In this document: piece after piece, positions 34,116 to 43,128 of the stretch
How positions within the stretch are numbered: position 1 is the stretch's first letter
Layout of the letters: each line of letters opens with the position of its first letter
Origin: Ilumatobacteraceae bacterium
GTDB lineage: Bacteria; Actinomycetota; Acidimicrobiia; Acidimicrobiales; Ilumatobacteraceae
Length of the DNA: 64,000 bases
Assembly (NCBI GenBank): GCA_033344875.1
Contig: JAWPMO010000001.1
Coordinates: forward strand, 1,265,595-1,329,594
Reading direction: 5' to 3'
Notes under the pieces: generated by a model
Database searches by the model: none
What the model was told of the DNA's origin: nothing
The model's input: only the letters and a program-made list of their open reading frames with translations
Translations under genes and position numbers: made by a program

Positions 34116-35822
34116 ATGAGAAACCACCGACGAGGTCGGCCGATCTTCGGCCTGGTGATGGCGTTCGCGCTCGTCACCGCCGCTTGCGGAGGCGATGACG
34201 ACGCAGCGGACGAGCCGGCGACGGCTGAGGACACCGCCGACGACGGCGACAGCGAACCCGCCGACGACGGCGACAGCGAACCCGCCGACGACGGCGACAG
34301 CGAACCCGCCGACGACGGCGACAGCGAACCCGCCGATGACGGCGACGACGACGCCAGCGAGCCGAGCGACGAACCGAGCGACGACCCTGCCGAAACCGGC
34401 GGGGTCCTGCGCGTCGGGTACGTCTCCGACGTGACGACCTTCGACCCGTTCGTCCTCACCTTCGGCCACTTCCCGTCCATCATGGCGATGTACGACGCCC
34501 TCATCCGGTACGACGACGATCTCAACGCGTTGCCGAGCCTGGCGACCGACTGGGAGATCGCCGACGACAACACGTCGGTGACGGTCACCCTGCGAGAGGG
34601 CGTCACGTTCCACGACGGCGGCCCGGTCGACGCCGACGCAGTGGTCACGACCTACGAGCGGGCCATGGACCCGGAGGTCGGCAGCAACATGCTCGGCTTC
34701 ACCGTCGACATCGAATCGGTCACGGCCGTCGACGAGGGCACGGTGTTGATCGAGCTCTTCCGGCCGCTGCCCGACCTCGCGATCACCGACATCCTGCAGG
34801 CGGTCTCGATCACCGACCCTGCCGGCATCGCCGACCTGCCGACTCGCGGCTCGGGCTCCGGTCCGTTCAAGTTCGAGTCCTGGGACCCGGGCGTCAAGGT
34901 GACCCTCTCGGCGTACGAGGACTACTGGGGCACCGAGGGCCCGTACCTCGACGGTATCGAGTACCTCGTCTTCGGTGACGACGACGCGCTGCTGGCCGCA
35001 TACAACTCCGGCGCCATCGACGTCGCCTGGGACATCCCGAAGAAGGATGCCGCCGACCTCGGCGACGACAACATCCTCAGCGGCTACCCGGGATCGCTGA
35101 CGTACGCGTTCCAGCTCAACGCCAACCGCGCGCCGTTCGACAACCAGAACATGCGGCAGATGTTGCAGTACGCGACGAACCGTCAGGGCATGCTCGACGC
35201 CGCGCTGTTCGGTCAGGGTGAGACGGCGGTACTGCCGTGGGCGAAGAGCTCGCCGGCATACGACGCCTCGTTCGACGAGACGTACGCGTTCGACCTCGAC
35301 AAGGCCAAGGAACTGCTCGAGGCCGGTGTCGCCGAAGGTGCCGCCACCTCCGCGATCATCAACGTCCCGACCTCACGGCCGCCGATGGTGCTGATGGCAC
35401 AGATCCTGCAGTCGGACCTCGCCTCGATCGGGTTCGACCTGGAGATCAACGCGCTCGATGCGGCTGCCTTCGGTGAGCTGTACGTCGCCAAGGACTACGG
35501 CATCATCACCAACTTCAACGGCAACCTCGCCAAGTACCCGACTCGCATGACGGGCAACTCGACGTTCCGCCTCGAAGACAACCGCGGCTGGCCCGACGGA
35601 CTGCCCGAGGAGTACGTGGCCGCGGTCGACGCCGCATCATCGGCACTCACGCCGGAAGCACAGGAGGCTGCGTTCGCCGACCTGCGCGAGGTGATGCTCG
35701 AGCTGTCGTGGGTGATCAACATCGCCTACAACCAGGCCGTCAACGCGGTCGCCGACAACGTCGAAGGCCTCGACGTCACCGTCGACAGCATGTTGATCAT
35801 GGAGAACGTCCGCCTGACGTAA
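34116..35822 (+). CDS. dppA: ABC transporter substrate-binding lipoprotein (DppA/SBP family 5)
   Basis: 568 residues. Lipobox LVTAAC at about residues 19-24 gives a lipid-anchored N-terminus. An acidic linker contains four perfect 8-residue DDGDSEPA repeats, then the family-5 ligand domain: GGVLRVGYVSDVTTFDPF, LATDWEIADDNTSVTVTLREGVTFHDG, GSGPFKFESWDPG. It captures peptides outside the membrane for DppBC-DF. Last gene of the operon, 125 bases after dppB, with its own good Shine-Dalgarno. The ligand (di/tripeptide or other) cannot be read from sequence; context suggests D-residue-containing peptides. Confidence 0.95.
   Translation: MRNHRRGRPIFGLVMAFALVTAACGGDDDAADEPATAEDTADDGDSEPADDGDSEPADDGDSEPADDGDSEPADDGDDDASEPSDEPSDDPAETGGVLRVGYVSDVTTFDPFVLTFGHFPSIMAMYDALIRYDDDLNALPSLATDWEIADDNTSVTVTLREGVTFHDGGPVDADAVVTTYERAMDPEVGSNMLGFTVDIESVTAVDEGTVLIELFRPLPDLAITDILQAVSITDPAGIADLPTRGSGSGPFKFESWDPGVKVTLSAYEDYWGTEGPYLDGIEYLVFGDDDALLAAYNSGAIDVAWDIPKKDAADLGDDNILSGYPGSLTYAFQLNANRAPFDNQNMRQMLQYATNRQGMLDAALFGQGETAVLPWAKSSPAYDASFDETYAFDLDKAKELLEAGVAEGAATSAIINVPTSRPPMVLMAQILQSDLASIGFDLEINALDAAAFGELYVAKDYGIITNFNGNLAKYPTRMTGNSTFRLEDNRGWPDGLPEEYVAAVDAASSALTPEAQEAAFADLREVMLELSWVINIAYNQAVNAVADNVEGLDVTVDSMLIMENVRLT
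34236..34331 (+). repeat. 24-bp tandem repeat, four copies, in the dppA linker
   Basis: Units start at 34236, 34260, 34284 and 34308 and are identical; a degenerate fifth follows. They encode the acidic ADDGDSEP linker next to the lipid anchor. Copy-number variation between strains is expected from such slippage-prone DNA. Confidence 0.9.
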
Positions 35823-35918
35823 TCCGCGGTCACCCACCTGCCCTCACCCCCCGGAGGGCCGATCGGGCCGGTCCGTCACTCCAGCGTCGGAGGCGACGGG
35901 CCGGCCCGCTCTCGTTCA

Positions 35919-35960
35919 GCGCCGGGTCGACCGACTCGATCGAGTCGGTCGATCCGGCGC
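35919..35960. terminator. 42-nt palindrome between dppA and the sulfatase gene
   Basis: Positions 35927-35939 and 35940-35952 are perfect reverse complements (TCGACCGACTCGA and its mirror), giving 26 contiguous symmetric bases. After one G-U pair (35926/35953) the symmetry continues for 7 more (GCGCCGG/CCGGCGC). As RNA it is a roughly 20-bp hairpin with no U-tract; as DNA it is an exceptional operator-like palindrome. It lies 43 bases before the sulfatase ATG, so it could end the Dpp transcript or bind a dimeric regulator. Confidence 0.6.
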
Positions 35961-36002
35961 CACGAACACCCACGACATCTCGAACGACGGGCCAGAGTGC
36001 GC

Positions 36003-37427
36003 ATGAACACCTCGCAACCGAACATCCTGCTGATCATGTCCGACCAGCACAATCCGAAGCTGGCCGGGTATGCGGGCGACGACGTCGTCCGGACGCCGAA
36101 CCTCGATCGCCTCGCAGCCCGAGGGGCATCGTTCTCCAACGCCTACTGCACGAGCGCGATCTGCGTGCCGGCCAGGGCGAGCATCGCCACCGGACGCTAC
36201 GTCCACGAGATCGGCAACTGGGACAACGCCGCTCCGTACGTCGGCGACCACCCGAGCTGGGGGCATCATCTGGGCGACGCCGGCTACCGCGTGACCACGA
36301 TCGGCAAGCTCCACTACCGGGACCCGTCCGACGACACCGGATTCCCGGACCAGCGCCTCCCGATGCACATCGCCGGCCGTGGCGATCTTCGCGGTATCGC
36401 CCAGCGGCCGCAGGGTGCGGTGCCGACGGTTCCGGGCTTCGAGGGGATCCTCGGGGCCGGCGCCGGCGAGAGCGACTACACCCGCTACGACCGCGCAGTC
36501 ACCGCCGCCGGGGTCCGCTATCTCGACGAGGAGAGCCACCGCGGGCCGTGGGCACTGATGGTCTCGTTCGTCGCTCCCCACTTCCCGCTGATCGCCCCCG
36601 ACGAGTTCTTCGCCCTGTACGACGACCCCGAGCTCGGCCTCCCACCCGACGACCTCCTGGCGTGGGACCATCCCGCCGTTGAGGTGTTCCGCGAGTCGTT
36701 CGGCATCGATCGAGGCTTCTCCGACGACGAGCGCCGACGGGCCCTCCAGGCGTATCTCGGACTGTGCAGCTTCATGGACGCGAACGTCGGTGAGCTGCTC
36801 GATGCGCTCGACGCGTCCGGGCACGCCGGCAACACCGTCGTGATCTACACCTCCGATCACGGCGAGAGCGCCGGGGCGCACGGTTTGTGGTTCAAACACC
36901 TGATGAACGAGGAGTCGGTCGGGGTCCCGCTCCTGCTCGCCGGTCCCGGCGCCCCCGCCGGGGTGGTCGACACGCCGGTCTCGCACATCGATCTCGTGCC
37001 CACCATGCTCGATGCGGCCCGAATCGAGCCGCGTTCCGACGCCCCACTGCCAGGGCTCTCGCTCCTCCGACCTGAGCCGCTCGCTGCCGCCGAGCGCTCG
37101 GTGTTCGCCGAATACCACGCCAACGGATCGACCGCGGCCAGCTTCATGATCAGGCACGGCCGGTACAAGTACGTCGAGTACATCGGTGAACGCCCACAAC
37201 TCTTCGACCTCGACCTCGACCCGGCCGAGACGACCGACCTCGCCGGCCGGGCCGACTGCGCCGACGTGCTGGCCGACTGCGCCGGCCGCCTGCGGCAGAT
37301 CTGTGACCCGGTGGCGGTCGACGCACGCGCGAAGCTCGATCAGTCGCGCCGGATCGACGAGGTCGGCGGCGTGGCCGCAGCCGCCGCCCACACCGTGGCC
37401 TACACCCCGGTACCCGATCGGACATGA
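36003..37427 (+). CDS. formylglycine-dependent sulfatase, choline-sulfatase-like
   Basis: 474 residues. Metal-binding Asp and Gln are in LLIMSDQHN (residues 9-17). The maturation motif C54-V-P-A-R58 is the CxPxR target of formylglycine-generating enzyme. TIGKLHY, ALMVSFVAPHFPL and YTSDHGE complete the alkaline-phosphatase-like site. The C-terminal CDPVAVDARAKLDQSRRIDEVGG segment resembles choline-sulfatase-type sulfatases more than sugar sulfatases. No export signal is visible, so it should act on imported sulfate esters. It overlaps the KDG-kinase start by 4 bases, which instead suggests a sulfated sugar-acid substrate; the two hints conflict and the substrate stays open. Confidence 0.9.
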   Translation: MNTSQPNILLIMSDQHNPKLAGYAGDDVVRTPNLDRLAARGASFSNAYCTSAICVPARASIATGRYVHEIGNWDNAAPYVGDHPSWGHHLGDAGYRVTTIGKLHYRDPSDDTGFPDQRLPMHIAGRGDLRGIAQRPQGAVPTVPGFEGILGAGAGESDYTRYDRAVTAAGVRYLDEESHRGPWALMVSFVAPHFPLIAPDEFFALYDDPELGLPPDDLLAWDHPAVEVFRESFGIDRGFSDDERRRALQAYLGLCSFMDANVGELLDALDASGHAGNTVVIYTSDHGESAGAHGLWFKHLMNEESVGVPLLLAGPGAPAGVVDTPVSHIDLVPTMLDAARIEPRSDAPLPGLSLLRPEPLAAAERSVFAEYHANGSTAASFMIRHGRYKYVEYIGERPQLFDLDLDPAETTDLAGRADCADVLADCAGRLRQICDPVAVDARAKLDQSRRIDEVGGVAAAAAHTVAYTPVPDRT

Positions 37428-38419
37428 TGGAACCAGCAGCCTCGCGACCACCGGACAACCGGTTCGACCTCGTGGCGCTCGGCGAGTCGATGCTGAGCTT
37501 GTCGCCCGTGCCCGGCACGACGACGTTTTCGTCCGACATCGCCGGGGCCGAGTCGAACGTGGCCCGCAACGTCGCAGCGCTCGGCCTTCGCGCCGGCTGG
37601 GTCAGCCGGCTCGGCGATGACGTCGCCGGCCCGCTGGTGCACGCCGCGATCGCGAACAGCGGCGTCGACACTGGCGACGTGACGGTCACCGCCGACGCGC
37701 CGACCGGCCTGATGCTCAAGGGAGCTCCCGGCACGCAGCCTCGCGTCCAGTACCACCGGCGGGGCTCGGCGGCATCGGGCATGTCGACGTCGAACATCGA
37801 CGTCGGCGGATGCCTCGACACCGCCGTGCTCCACCTGACCGGGATCACCATGGCGTTGTCGGAGTCGTGCCGTGCACTCGTGCTCGAGCTGCTCGACGCT
37901 CCGAGTACGGCGATCCGTTCCTTCGACGTCAACTGGCGACCGGCGCTGTGGTCGTCGGAGCCGTCGGCAGCCGACCTGCTGGCCGATGCGGCCAACCGAG
38001 CCGATGTGGTGTTCGTCGGACTCGACGAGGCCGAAGCGGTGTGGGGTCTCACGACTCCGGCCGACGTGCGCGCCCTGATCGACCGACCGCGCCGGCTCGT
38101 GGTCAAGAACGGCGCGATCGACGTGACCACGTTCGTGGACGACGTGGCCCACTCGGAACCGGCGCTTCGCGGCACCGTCGTCGACCCGATGGGTGCCGGC
38201 GACGCGTTCGCGGCGGGCTACCTCACCGGGATCGTGCGGTACCCGGACGACGTGCATCGGTGCCAGCGGCTCGGGCACATCACCGCGATGAGCGCCGTGA
38301 CGAGCCCGAACGACGTCGGCCACCCCCTGGCGTGGGACGAGATCGAACGACTGCTCGCGCTCTCGTCGCACGAGTGGGCCGAGATGGAGTATCCCGACGG
38401 AGCGACCGATGACGGCTGA
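37424..38419 (+). CDS. kdgK: PfkB-family sugar kinase, probable 2-dehydro-3-deoxygluconate (KDG) kinase
   Basis: 331 residues with the ribokinase-family signatures: VALGESMLSLSPVPG at the N-terminus, the AESNVARNVAALGLRAGWVSRLGDD block, and the catalytic DPMGAGDAFAAGYLTG motif with the base Asp. KDG-kinase assignment rests on the ALGESM start, the PRVQYHRRGSAASGMS substrate segment and the convergent KDPG aldolase 25 bases downstream. It phosphorylates KDG to KDPG using ATP. The ATG at 37424 overlaps the sulfatase stop. Confidence 0.87.
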   Translation: MMEPAASRPPDNRFDLVALGESMLSLSPVPGTTTFSSDIAGAESNVARNVAALGLRAGWVSRLGDDVAGPLVHAAIANSGVDTGDVTVTADAPTGLMLKGAPGTQPRVQYHRRGSAASGMSTSNIDVGGCLDTAVLHLTGITMALSESCRALVLELLDAPSTAIRSFDVNWRPALWSSEPSAADLLADAANRADVVFVGLDEAEAVWGLTTPADVRALIDRPRRLVVKNGAIDVTTFVDDVAHSEPALRGTVVDPMGAGDAFAAGYLTGIVRYPDDVHRCQRLGHITAMSAVTSPNDVGHPLAWDEIERLLALSSHEWAEMEYPDGATDDG

Positions 38420-38444
38420 CGCCGGCGCTGCGCGACGGGACGTC

Positions 38445-39071
38445 TCAGCTCGGCCGGGCCTCGACCCAGCGACGGACCGCGTCGACGCCGCCGGGTTGGG
38501 TCAGCCGACCGCCGATGCCGACGGCGAGCGCACCCTGCGCCAGATAGTCGTCGGCGTTGTCGACGTCGACCCCACCGGTCGGGACGAAACGAAGACTCGG
38601 GAACGGCCCGGCGAGTGCCCGCAGGTACCCCAGCCCGCCGAGCTGCGCGGCCGGGAACAGCTTGACCGCCGAGAGCCCCAGCGCGATCGCGTGCTGCACC
38701 TCGGTCGGTGTCGCGACGCCGGGGAGCACGGCGACCTCGTTGTCGCGAGCGAACTCGACGACCGCTGCCGACAGGCCGGGCGAGATGAGGAACGATGCCC
38801 CGGCTTCGACGGCCAGCTGCGCGCCCTCGACCGACACCACCGAGCCCGCGCCGATCGTGTCGGGTCCGGCGGGCCACTCCTGAATCGTCTGGCGGAGCGC
38901 CGCCAACCCCATCTCGTCCTGCATCGTGACCTCGATGTGACGCACCCCGATCGAGCGCAACTCGAGCGCCAGGGCCGTGGTGGCATCGGGGCTGAGGCCA
39001 CGCAGGATCGCCACCATTCCTGCATCGCCGAGGCGTTGCTCGAAGTCGGTCTGGACGGAATCGGCGGTCAT
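38445..39071 (-). CDS. eda: 2-dehydro-3-deoxy-phosphogluconate (KDPG) aldolase
   Basis: 208 residues, the usual length. Class I aldolase residues are visible: Glu in RHIEVTMQ and the Schiff-base Lys in SAVKLFPAAQLGGLGYL, with the phosphate-binding FVPTGGVDVDN and GIGGRL. It cleaves KDPG to pyruvate and glyceraldehyde-3-phosphate. The ATG at 39071 has a GGAG 10 bases upstream; the in-frame ATG at 39113 would add a 14-residue tail without homology. It forms the last step after the mannonate dehydratase and KDG kinase of this island. Confidence 0.93.
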   Translation of the reverse strand: MTADSVQTDFEQRLGDAGMVAILRGLSPDATTALALELRSIGVRHIEVTMQDEMGLAALRQTIQEWPAGPDTIGAGSVVSVEGAQLAVEAGASFLISPGLSAAVVEFARDNEVAVLPGVATPTEVQHAIALGLSAVKLFPAAQLGGLGYLRALAGPFPSLRFVPTGGVDVDNADDYLAQGALAVGIGGRLTQPGGVDAVRRWVEARPS

Positions 39072-39140
39072 CGACACCGGCTCCGCACTGACTGGCCCGT
39101 CTGCATCATTCATTCACGCTATCCCTCGAGGAGCTTCCCC

Positions 39141-39227
39141 ATGCCGACCGATCACCGACCGCACCCCTCCCCCTCGCCGATGCGCCGCGCGTCGACGATC
39201 GAGCTGCTCCGGGGGTGCCGGACATGA
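39141..39227 (+). CDS. 28-residue leader ORF translationally coupled to D-aminoacylase 2
   Basis: ATG at 39141 follows a strong GAGGAG Shine-Dalgarno (39128-39133) by 7 bases. The frame encodes 28 residues beginning MPTDHRPHPSPSPMRR. It ends with TGA at 39225-39227, overlapping the D-aminoacylase ATG at 39224 (ATGA). The dppD gene 9 kb upstream has the same architecture (short ORF, 4-base overlap). Confidence 0.45.
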   Translation: MPTDHRPHPSPSPMRRASTIELLRGCRT

Positions 39228-40684
39228 TCGATCTGGCGATTCGCAACGGTGTCGTCGTCGACGGCACGGGTTCCGAACCGTTCCCGGCCGACGTCGGCAT
39301 CGACGGCGGCCGACTCGTCGAGATCGGCGAGGTGGGCGCGGCGCGCCACGACCTCGACGCCGCCGGCAAGGTGGTCGCTCCCGGCTTCATCGATGCACAC
39401 ACCCACGACGACATGCAACTGCGGCGGGACCCGTTCAATCGGGAGAAGATGCTCCAGGGCGTCACGTCGGTCATCTGCGGCAACTGTGGGTTCAGCGCGT
39501 TCCCACATCGCCCCGGGCACACGACTCCCGACCTGCTCTCGATCGACGGCCCGTGGGACTCGTTCAACACGTACGCCGACGCGTTGCGCCAACAGGGCAT
39601 CGGCCCGAACATGGCCACGTTCGTCGGCCACAACACGGTCGGTCGCCACGTCGACCCGCAGGTTGATCGTCGCCCCGGTCGTCTCGAGCGCATCCGGATC
39701 GTCGACGCCGTGCGACGGTCGGTCGACGAGGGCGCTCTGGGCGTGTCGACGGGCCTGATCTACGAACCGGGGCGATCGTCCGTGACCGACGACCTGGTCG
39801 AGGTCGCCACCGCTGCAGCGCAGAGCGGCGGGCTGTACTGCAGCCACATCCGCGACGAGGCGGAGCACCTGCTCGACGCGATCGACGAGGCGTTCACCGT
39901 CGCAGCGGCAGCCGGGACCGGAGTGCAACTCTCACACCTCAAGTGCGTCGGGCGTGACAACTGGGGTTCGATCGGTGGTGCGCTCGCCAAGATCGACGCC
40001 GCCCACGCCGCCGGCGTCGACGTCGGGTTCGACGTCTATCCCTACATGGCGGGTTCCGGCCCGTTCGAGCAGTACTTCGACGTCGATGCGCTCGATCCCG
40101 CTCGGCTCGAGATCGTGCAGATCACGCACTGCCCCGACTTCCCGCAATTCGAGGGTCGCCGGCTCCCCGCGATCGCCGCTGCAGAAGGCTGCACGATCTC
40201 GGAGGTCGCTCGGCGGATCATCACCGGGCTGCGCGCCACCGAGACGATCTGCGTCAAGTTCGAGATCGACGAGGACGACATGCGCACGGTGCTCTCCCAC
40301 CCGAGGGCGATGATCGGCAGCGACGGGATCCCGCAGGACGGCGGCGTGCCGCATCCCCGGCTGCTCGGCGCCTTCCCACGTGTGATCGGCCAGTACGGGC
40401 GCGACGAGGGTCTGTTCGACCTCGCCGCTGCGGTCAGGAAGATGACGTCGATCCCGGCGCAGCGTTTCGGGCTGACCGGTCGTGGCCTGATCGAGGTCGG
40501 CTGCTGGGCCGACGTGACGGTGTTCGATCATGCGACCGTGGCCGATCGCGCCACCTACGAGGAGCGTCGTTCGCCCGACGGCATCGAATGGGTGATCGTC
40601 AACGGTCAGGTCGTGGTGTCGCCCGACGGGCTCGGCACCGCGCTGCCGGGCCGCGTGCTGGCCCGTGACGCCTCGCTCACCTGA
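39224..40684 (+). CDS. N-acyl-D-amino-acid deacylase paralogue 2
   Basis: 486 residues and the most canonical D-aminoacylase of the three. It shows AHTHDD (His59, His61), ICGNCGFSAFPH (Cys88), LYCSHIRDEAEHL, VQLSHLKCVGRDNWGS and MIGSDGIPQDGGVPHPR, where the SHIR, SHLK and SDG segments carry the metal-binding His residues and the catalytic Asp. Expected reaction: N-acyl-D-amino acid plus water to D-amino acid plus carboxylate. It differs clearly from paralogues 1 and 3 (shorter, SHIRDEA motif), so substrates probably differ. Preceded by a coupled leader ORF and, on the other strand, by eda. Confidence 0.92.
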   Translation: MIDLAIRNGVVVDGTGSEPFPADVGIDGGRLVEIGEVGAARHDLDAAGKVVAPGFIDAHTHDDMQLRRDPFNREKMLQGVTSVICGNCGFSAFPHRPGHTTPDLLSIDGPWDSFNTYADALRQQGIGPNMATFVGHNTVGRHVDPQVDRRPGRLERIRIVDAVRRSVDEGALGVSTGLIYEPGRSSVTDDLVEVATAAAQSGGLYCSHIRDEAEHLLDAIDEAFTVAAAAGTGVQLSHLKCVGRDNWGSIGGALAKIDAAHAAGVDVGFDVYPYMAGSGPFEQYFDVDALDPARLEIVQITHCPDFPQFEGRRLPAIAAAEGCTISEVARRIITGLRATETICVKFEIDEDDMRTVLSHPRAMIGSDGIPQDGGVPHPRLLGAFPRVIGQYGRDEGLFDLAAAVRKMTSIPAQRFGLTGRGLIEVGCWADVTVFDHATVADRATYEERRSPDGIEWVIVNGQVVVSPDGLGTALPGRVLARDASLT

Positions 40685-40699
40685 CGGGCGTCGGGAGCC

Positions 40700-41497
40700 T
40701 CACCAGATCGTCCATCCGCCGTCGACGACGAGGTTGTGCCCGGTGATGAAGCGTCCGGCGTCGCCGGCCAACAGCAACACCGCGCCGGCGAGATCGTCGG
40801 GTTCGCCGACGATGCCGAGCGCGTTGCCGGCGCGACCGCGCTCGACGAACTCGGGGTTGGCGTCGGACCGGGGGATGAAGCCGGGGCTGATGCAGTTGAC
40901 GCGGATCCCGTGCGGGCCCAACTCGGCGGCGAGGTTGCGGGTCAACCCGATGATGCCGGCCTTCGCCGACTGGTAGCCCGGCCCGGATCGTTGGGCGAGG
41001 TCGAGCCCTTCGTACAGGCGTGGGTCGGAGGCGACCGAGCCCTGCATCGACGACACCGTCACGATCGATCCACCGGTGCCGGCGTCGCGCATCACCCGGG
41101 CTGCCGCCTGGGCACACGAGAACGTGCCGACGAGGTGGGATCGGATCGTCGCGAGGAACGTCTCGACCGGCTGGTCGGGCGGGAACCGGTCTTCGGCCGA
41201 TGCGCCCGCGTTGCAGACCATGACCGAGAGGTCACCGAGGTCGGCGGCGATGTCACCGATCACTCGTCCCACTCGATCGTCGTCGGTGATGTCGAGTGTG
41301 CGTGACGTCACCGTGAGGCCGTCGGCGGTCAAGTCCTCGACCGCGTCGGCGAGCACGTGTTCGCGTCGCCCGACGATGCAGACCCGAGCGCCACGGCCCG
41401 CCATGGCTCGCGCCATCGCCTTGCCGAGGTGGGTACCGCCGCCGGTGACGATCGCACCTCGACCGGTGAGCTCGAACGGGTCGGCAGACGGACTCAT
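40700..41497 (-). CDS. SDR-family NAD(P)-dependent oxidoreductase 1
   Basis: 265 residues of classical short-chain dehydrogenase: AIVTGGGTHLGKAMARAMAGRGARV (cofactor), VCNAGASAEDRF, catalytic Ser in IVTVSSMQGS, YQSAKAG (Tyr-x3-Lys) and VNCISPGFI. It may be a sugar-acid (gluconate/mannonate-type) or hydroxy-acid dehydrogenase; sequence alone does not decide. The ATG at 41497 overlaps the stop of the M81 peptidase gene (ATGA), so it is the second gene of that operon. Confidence 0.9.
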   Translation of the reverse strand: MSPSADPFELTGRGAIVTGGGTHLGKAMARAMAGRGARVCIVGRREHVLADAVEDLTADGLTVTSRTLDITDDDRVGRVIGDIAADLGDLSVMVCNAGASAEDRFPPDQPVETFLATIRSHLVGTFSCAQAAARVMRDAGTGGSIVTVSSMQGSVASDPRLYEGLDLAQRSGPGYQSAKAGIIGLTRNLAAELGPHGIRVNCISPGFIPRSDANPEFVERGRAGNALGIVGEPDDLAGAVLLLAGDAGRFITGHNLVVDGGWTIW

Positions 41498-42969
41498 CCC
41501 CGCCACGACTCGATCGCCTCCATCGGGAAACACGGCCGCGGGATGCGCTCCCACGGCAGCGCAGCGATGTCGGACTGGGTCGGCCCCGGGGTCGCGGCGC
41601 GGATGATCGTCGAGGTGAATGGCGCCATGTACTGGAAGTTCGAGGCGGTCTTCATCACCATCATGTGGTACTCGGTCGGTTCGATGCCCACGTGTCGGTA
41701 CACGTCCGGGTGGATGCCGGCCACGCCGGCGTACTCGCTCACCAGCAACGTGACCGGCCCGACCTCGAAGGCGACCGTGTGGCCCATGTCGATCTCGGTC
41801 TCGGCGTGGTCGCTGAGTTCGACGATCCCGTCGGACACGGCTCGGACGACGCCGGTGACCTCGAGCGGCGTGAAGAACGGGGCGGACCGACCGCCGAGCT
41901 CCAAGGTGACGGTGGCACCGACGCCGGCGGCGGCGAGTTGCGGCGCCGAGACCGGATCGATCATCGGGATCAGCGCTCGGTTGGTGATGCCGACTCGCAG
42001 GATCGACTCGAGCAGCACGGTGCTGTCGCCACCGGAGCCGCCCAGCACGGAATCGCCGGTGTCGCTGAGGATCACGAGGCCGGTCTCGGCCGCATCGGCA
42101 TCGGCGACCGCCCGGTCGACCGGGCGGCTCTCGGTCTCCTGGAACCGGTGTCGCATCGGCCACGCCAGGTCGGCGAGTTCGTCCGCGAACTGTTCGGCGA
42201 GTTCCTGATCGTCGTCGGTCACGACGACCATCGACCATCCCCCCTCTTCGGCGTCGAGCCAGCACTGCATCGGGAAGGGCGACACCGCCACGGCCCGAGG
42301 GTCCTGCTCCATCTCACGGGCACGATCGAAGAGGATCTTCATCGGGCCGCGCGAGGTGAGGTACTGCTCCTGGTGGGTCATCATGCGGAGGTTGCGCCAC
42401 GCCGTGGTCGGAGCGATCTCGCCGGCGAACAGCCGCACGGCGTGTTTCGTGAGATCGCGAGCCGTCTCGAACTGGTCGTGGGGCTGCGTCCGGAACCCGA
42501 CGATGACGTCGGCGTGGTCGATCATCGCCTGGGTCACGTTGGCGTGGTGATCGAGCATCAGACCGAGGGGCAGCTCCGGTCCGACCACGTCTCGGGCGGT
42601 TCGCAGCAGCGCCCCCTCGACGTCGTCGTTGCCTTCCGCCGAGGCCGCACCGTGGAGCAGCATGACCAGCCCGTCGAGCTGTCCCGCCACCGCGAGCCCG
42701 TCACGGACCTTGCCGTCGAAGAAGTCGAAGACCTCGGTCGCGAGCCGCCCGCCGGAGCGAGCCGCACCGCGGACGATCGGGACCGTTTCCACCTCGACCC
42801 CGGATTGGCGGATGCCCTCGAGGTACCCCCCGACCAGGCCGGCGCTCTCCTGCCGTTCGAGGATCTCGGCGCCCTCGTAGATCCCGAACGACTCGAAGTC
42901 GGCGAGCGTCGTCAGCGTCGGGTTGAAGCTGCTCGTCTCCTGCGTGACCTGGATCAATCCGATGCGCAT
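41494..42969 (-). CDS. M81-family metallopeptidase (MlrC-like) 1
   Basis: 491 residues. The start MRIGLIQVTQETSSFNP, the metal motif LDHHANVT, the SDTGDSVLGGSGGDSTVLLE region and the C-terminal MlrC domain (MKTASNFQYMAPF) define the M81 family. Its best-known member, MlrC, opens linearised microcystin, a peptide rich in D- and beta-amino acids. Other homologues sit in D-amino-acid and hydantoin-like catabolic loci. The link to D-aminoacylases here fits hydrolysis of D-residue peptides. Operon with SDR 1. Confidence 0.88.
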   Translation of the reverse strand: MRIGLIQVTQETSSFNPTLTTLADFESFGIYEGAEILERQESAGLVGGYLEGIRQSGVEVETVPIVRGAARSGGRLATEVFDFFDGKVRDGLAVAGQLDGLVMLLHGAASAEGNDDVEGALLRTARDVVGPELPLGLMLDHHANVTQAMIDHADVIVGFRTQPHDQFETARDLTKHAVRLFAGEIAPTTAWRNLRMMTHQEQYLTSRGPMKILFDRAREMEQDPRAVAVSPFPMQCWLDAEEGGWSMVVVTDDDQELAEQFADELADLAWPMRHRFQETESRPVDRAVADADAAETGLVILSDTGDSVLGGSGGDSTVLLESILRVGITNRALIPMIDPVSAPQLAAAGVGATVTLELGGRSAPFFTPLEVTGVVRAVSDGIVELSDHAETEIDMGHTVAFEVGPVTLLVSEYAGVAGIHPDVYRHVGIEPTEYHMMVMKTASNFQYMAPFTSTIIRAATPGPTQSDIAALPWERIPRPCFPMEAIESWRG

Positions 42970-43060
42970 GGGTGGGTACTCCTCGTGGCTCGCGGCATGG
43001 GGATCCGAGGCCGATCCCGGACGCCGCTGCCATGGGGGTCGGCACCGCTCGGACGATTCC

Positions 43061-43116
43061 GACCAGTGCCCAAATAGTATAATATGCGAGCCGGAGTGGT
43101 CGAACGGTCGGCCACC
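43061..43116 (+). promoter_or_regulatory. promoter with conserved leader block, upstream of the SDR-cupin-RidA-UxuA operon
   Basis: TATAAT (43078-43083) is followed 14 bases later by GGTCGAACGGTCGGCCACC (43098-43116), nearly the same as at 25430-25449. GTGGTCG (43096-43102) and CGGCCAC (43109-43115) can form a 7-bp hairpin around AACGGT. The upstream GAC.AG edge is shared with the promoter at 25395. Confidence 0.55.
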
Positions 43117-43128
43117 GACGGGAGGATC

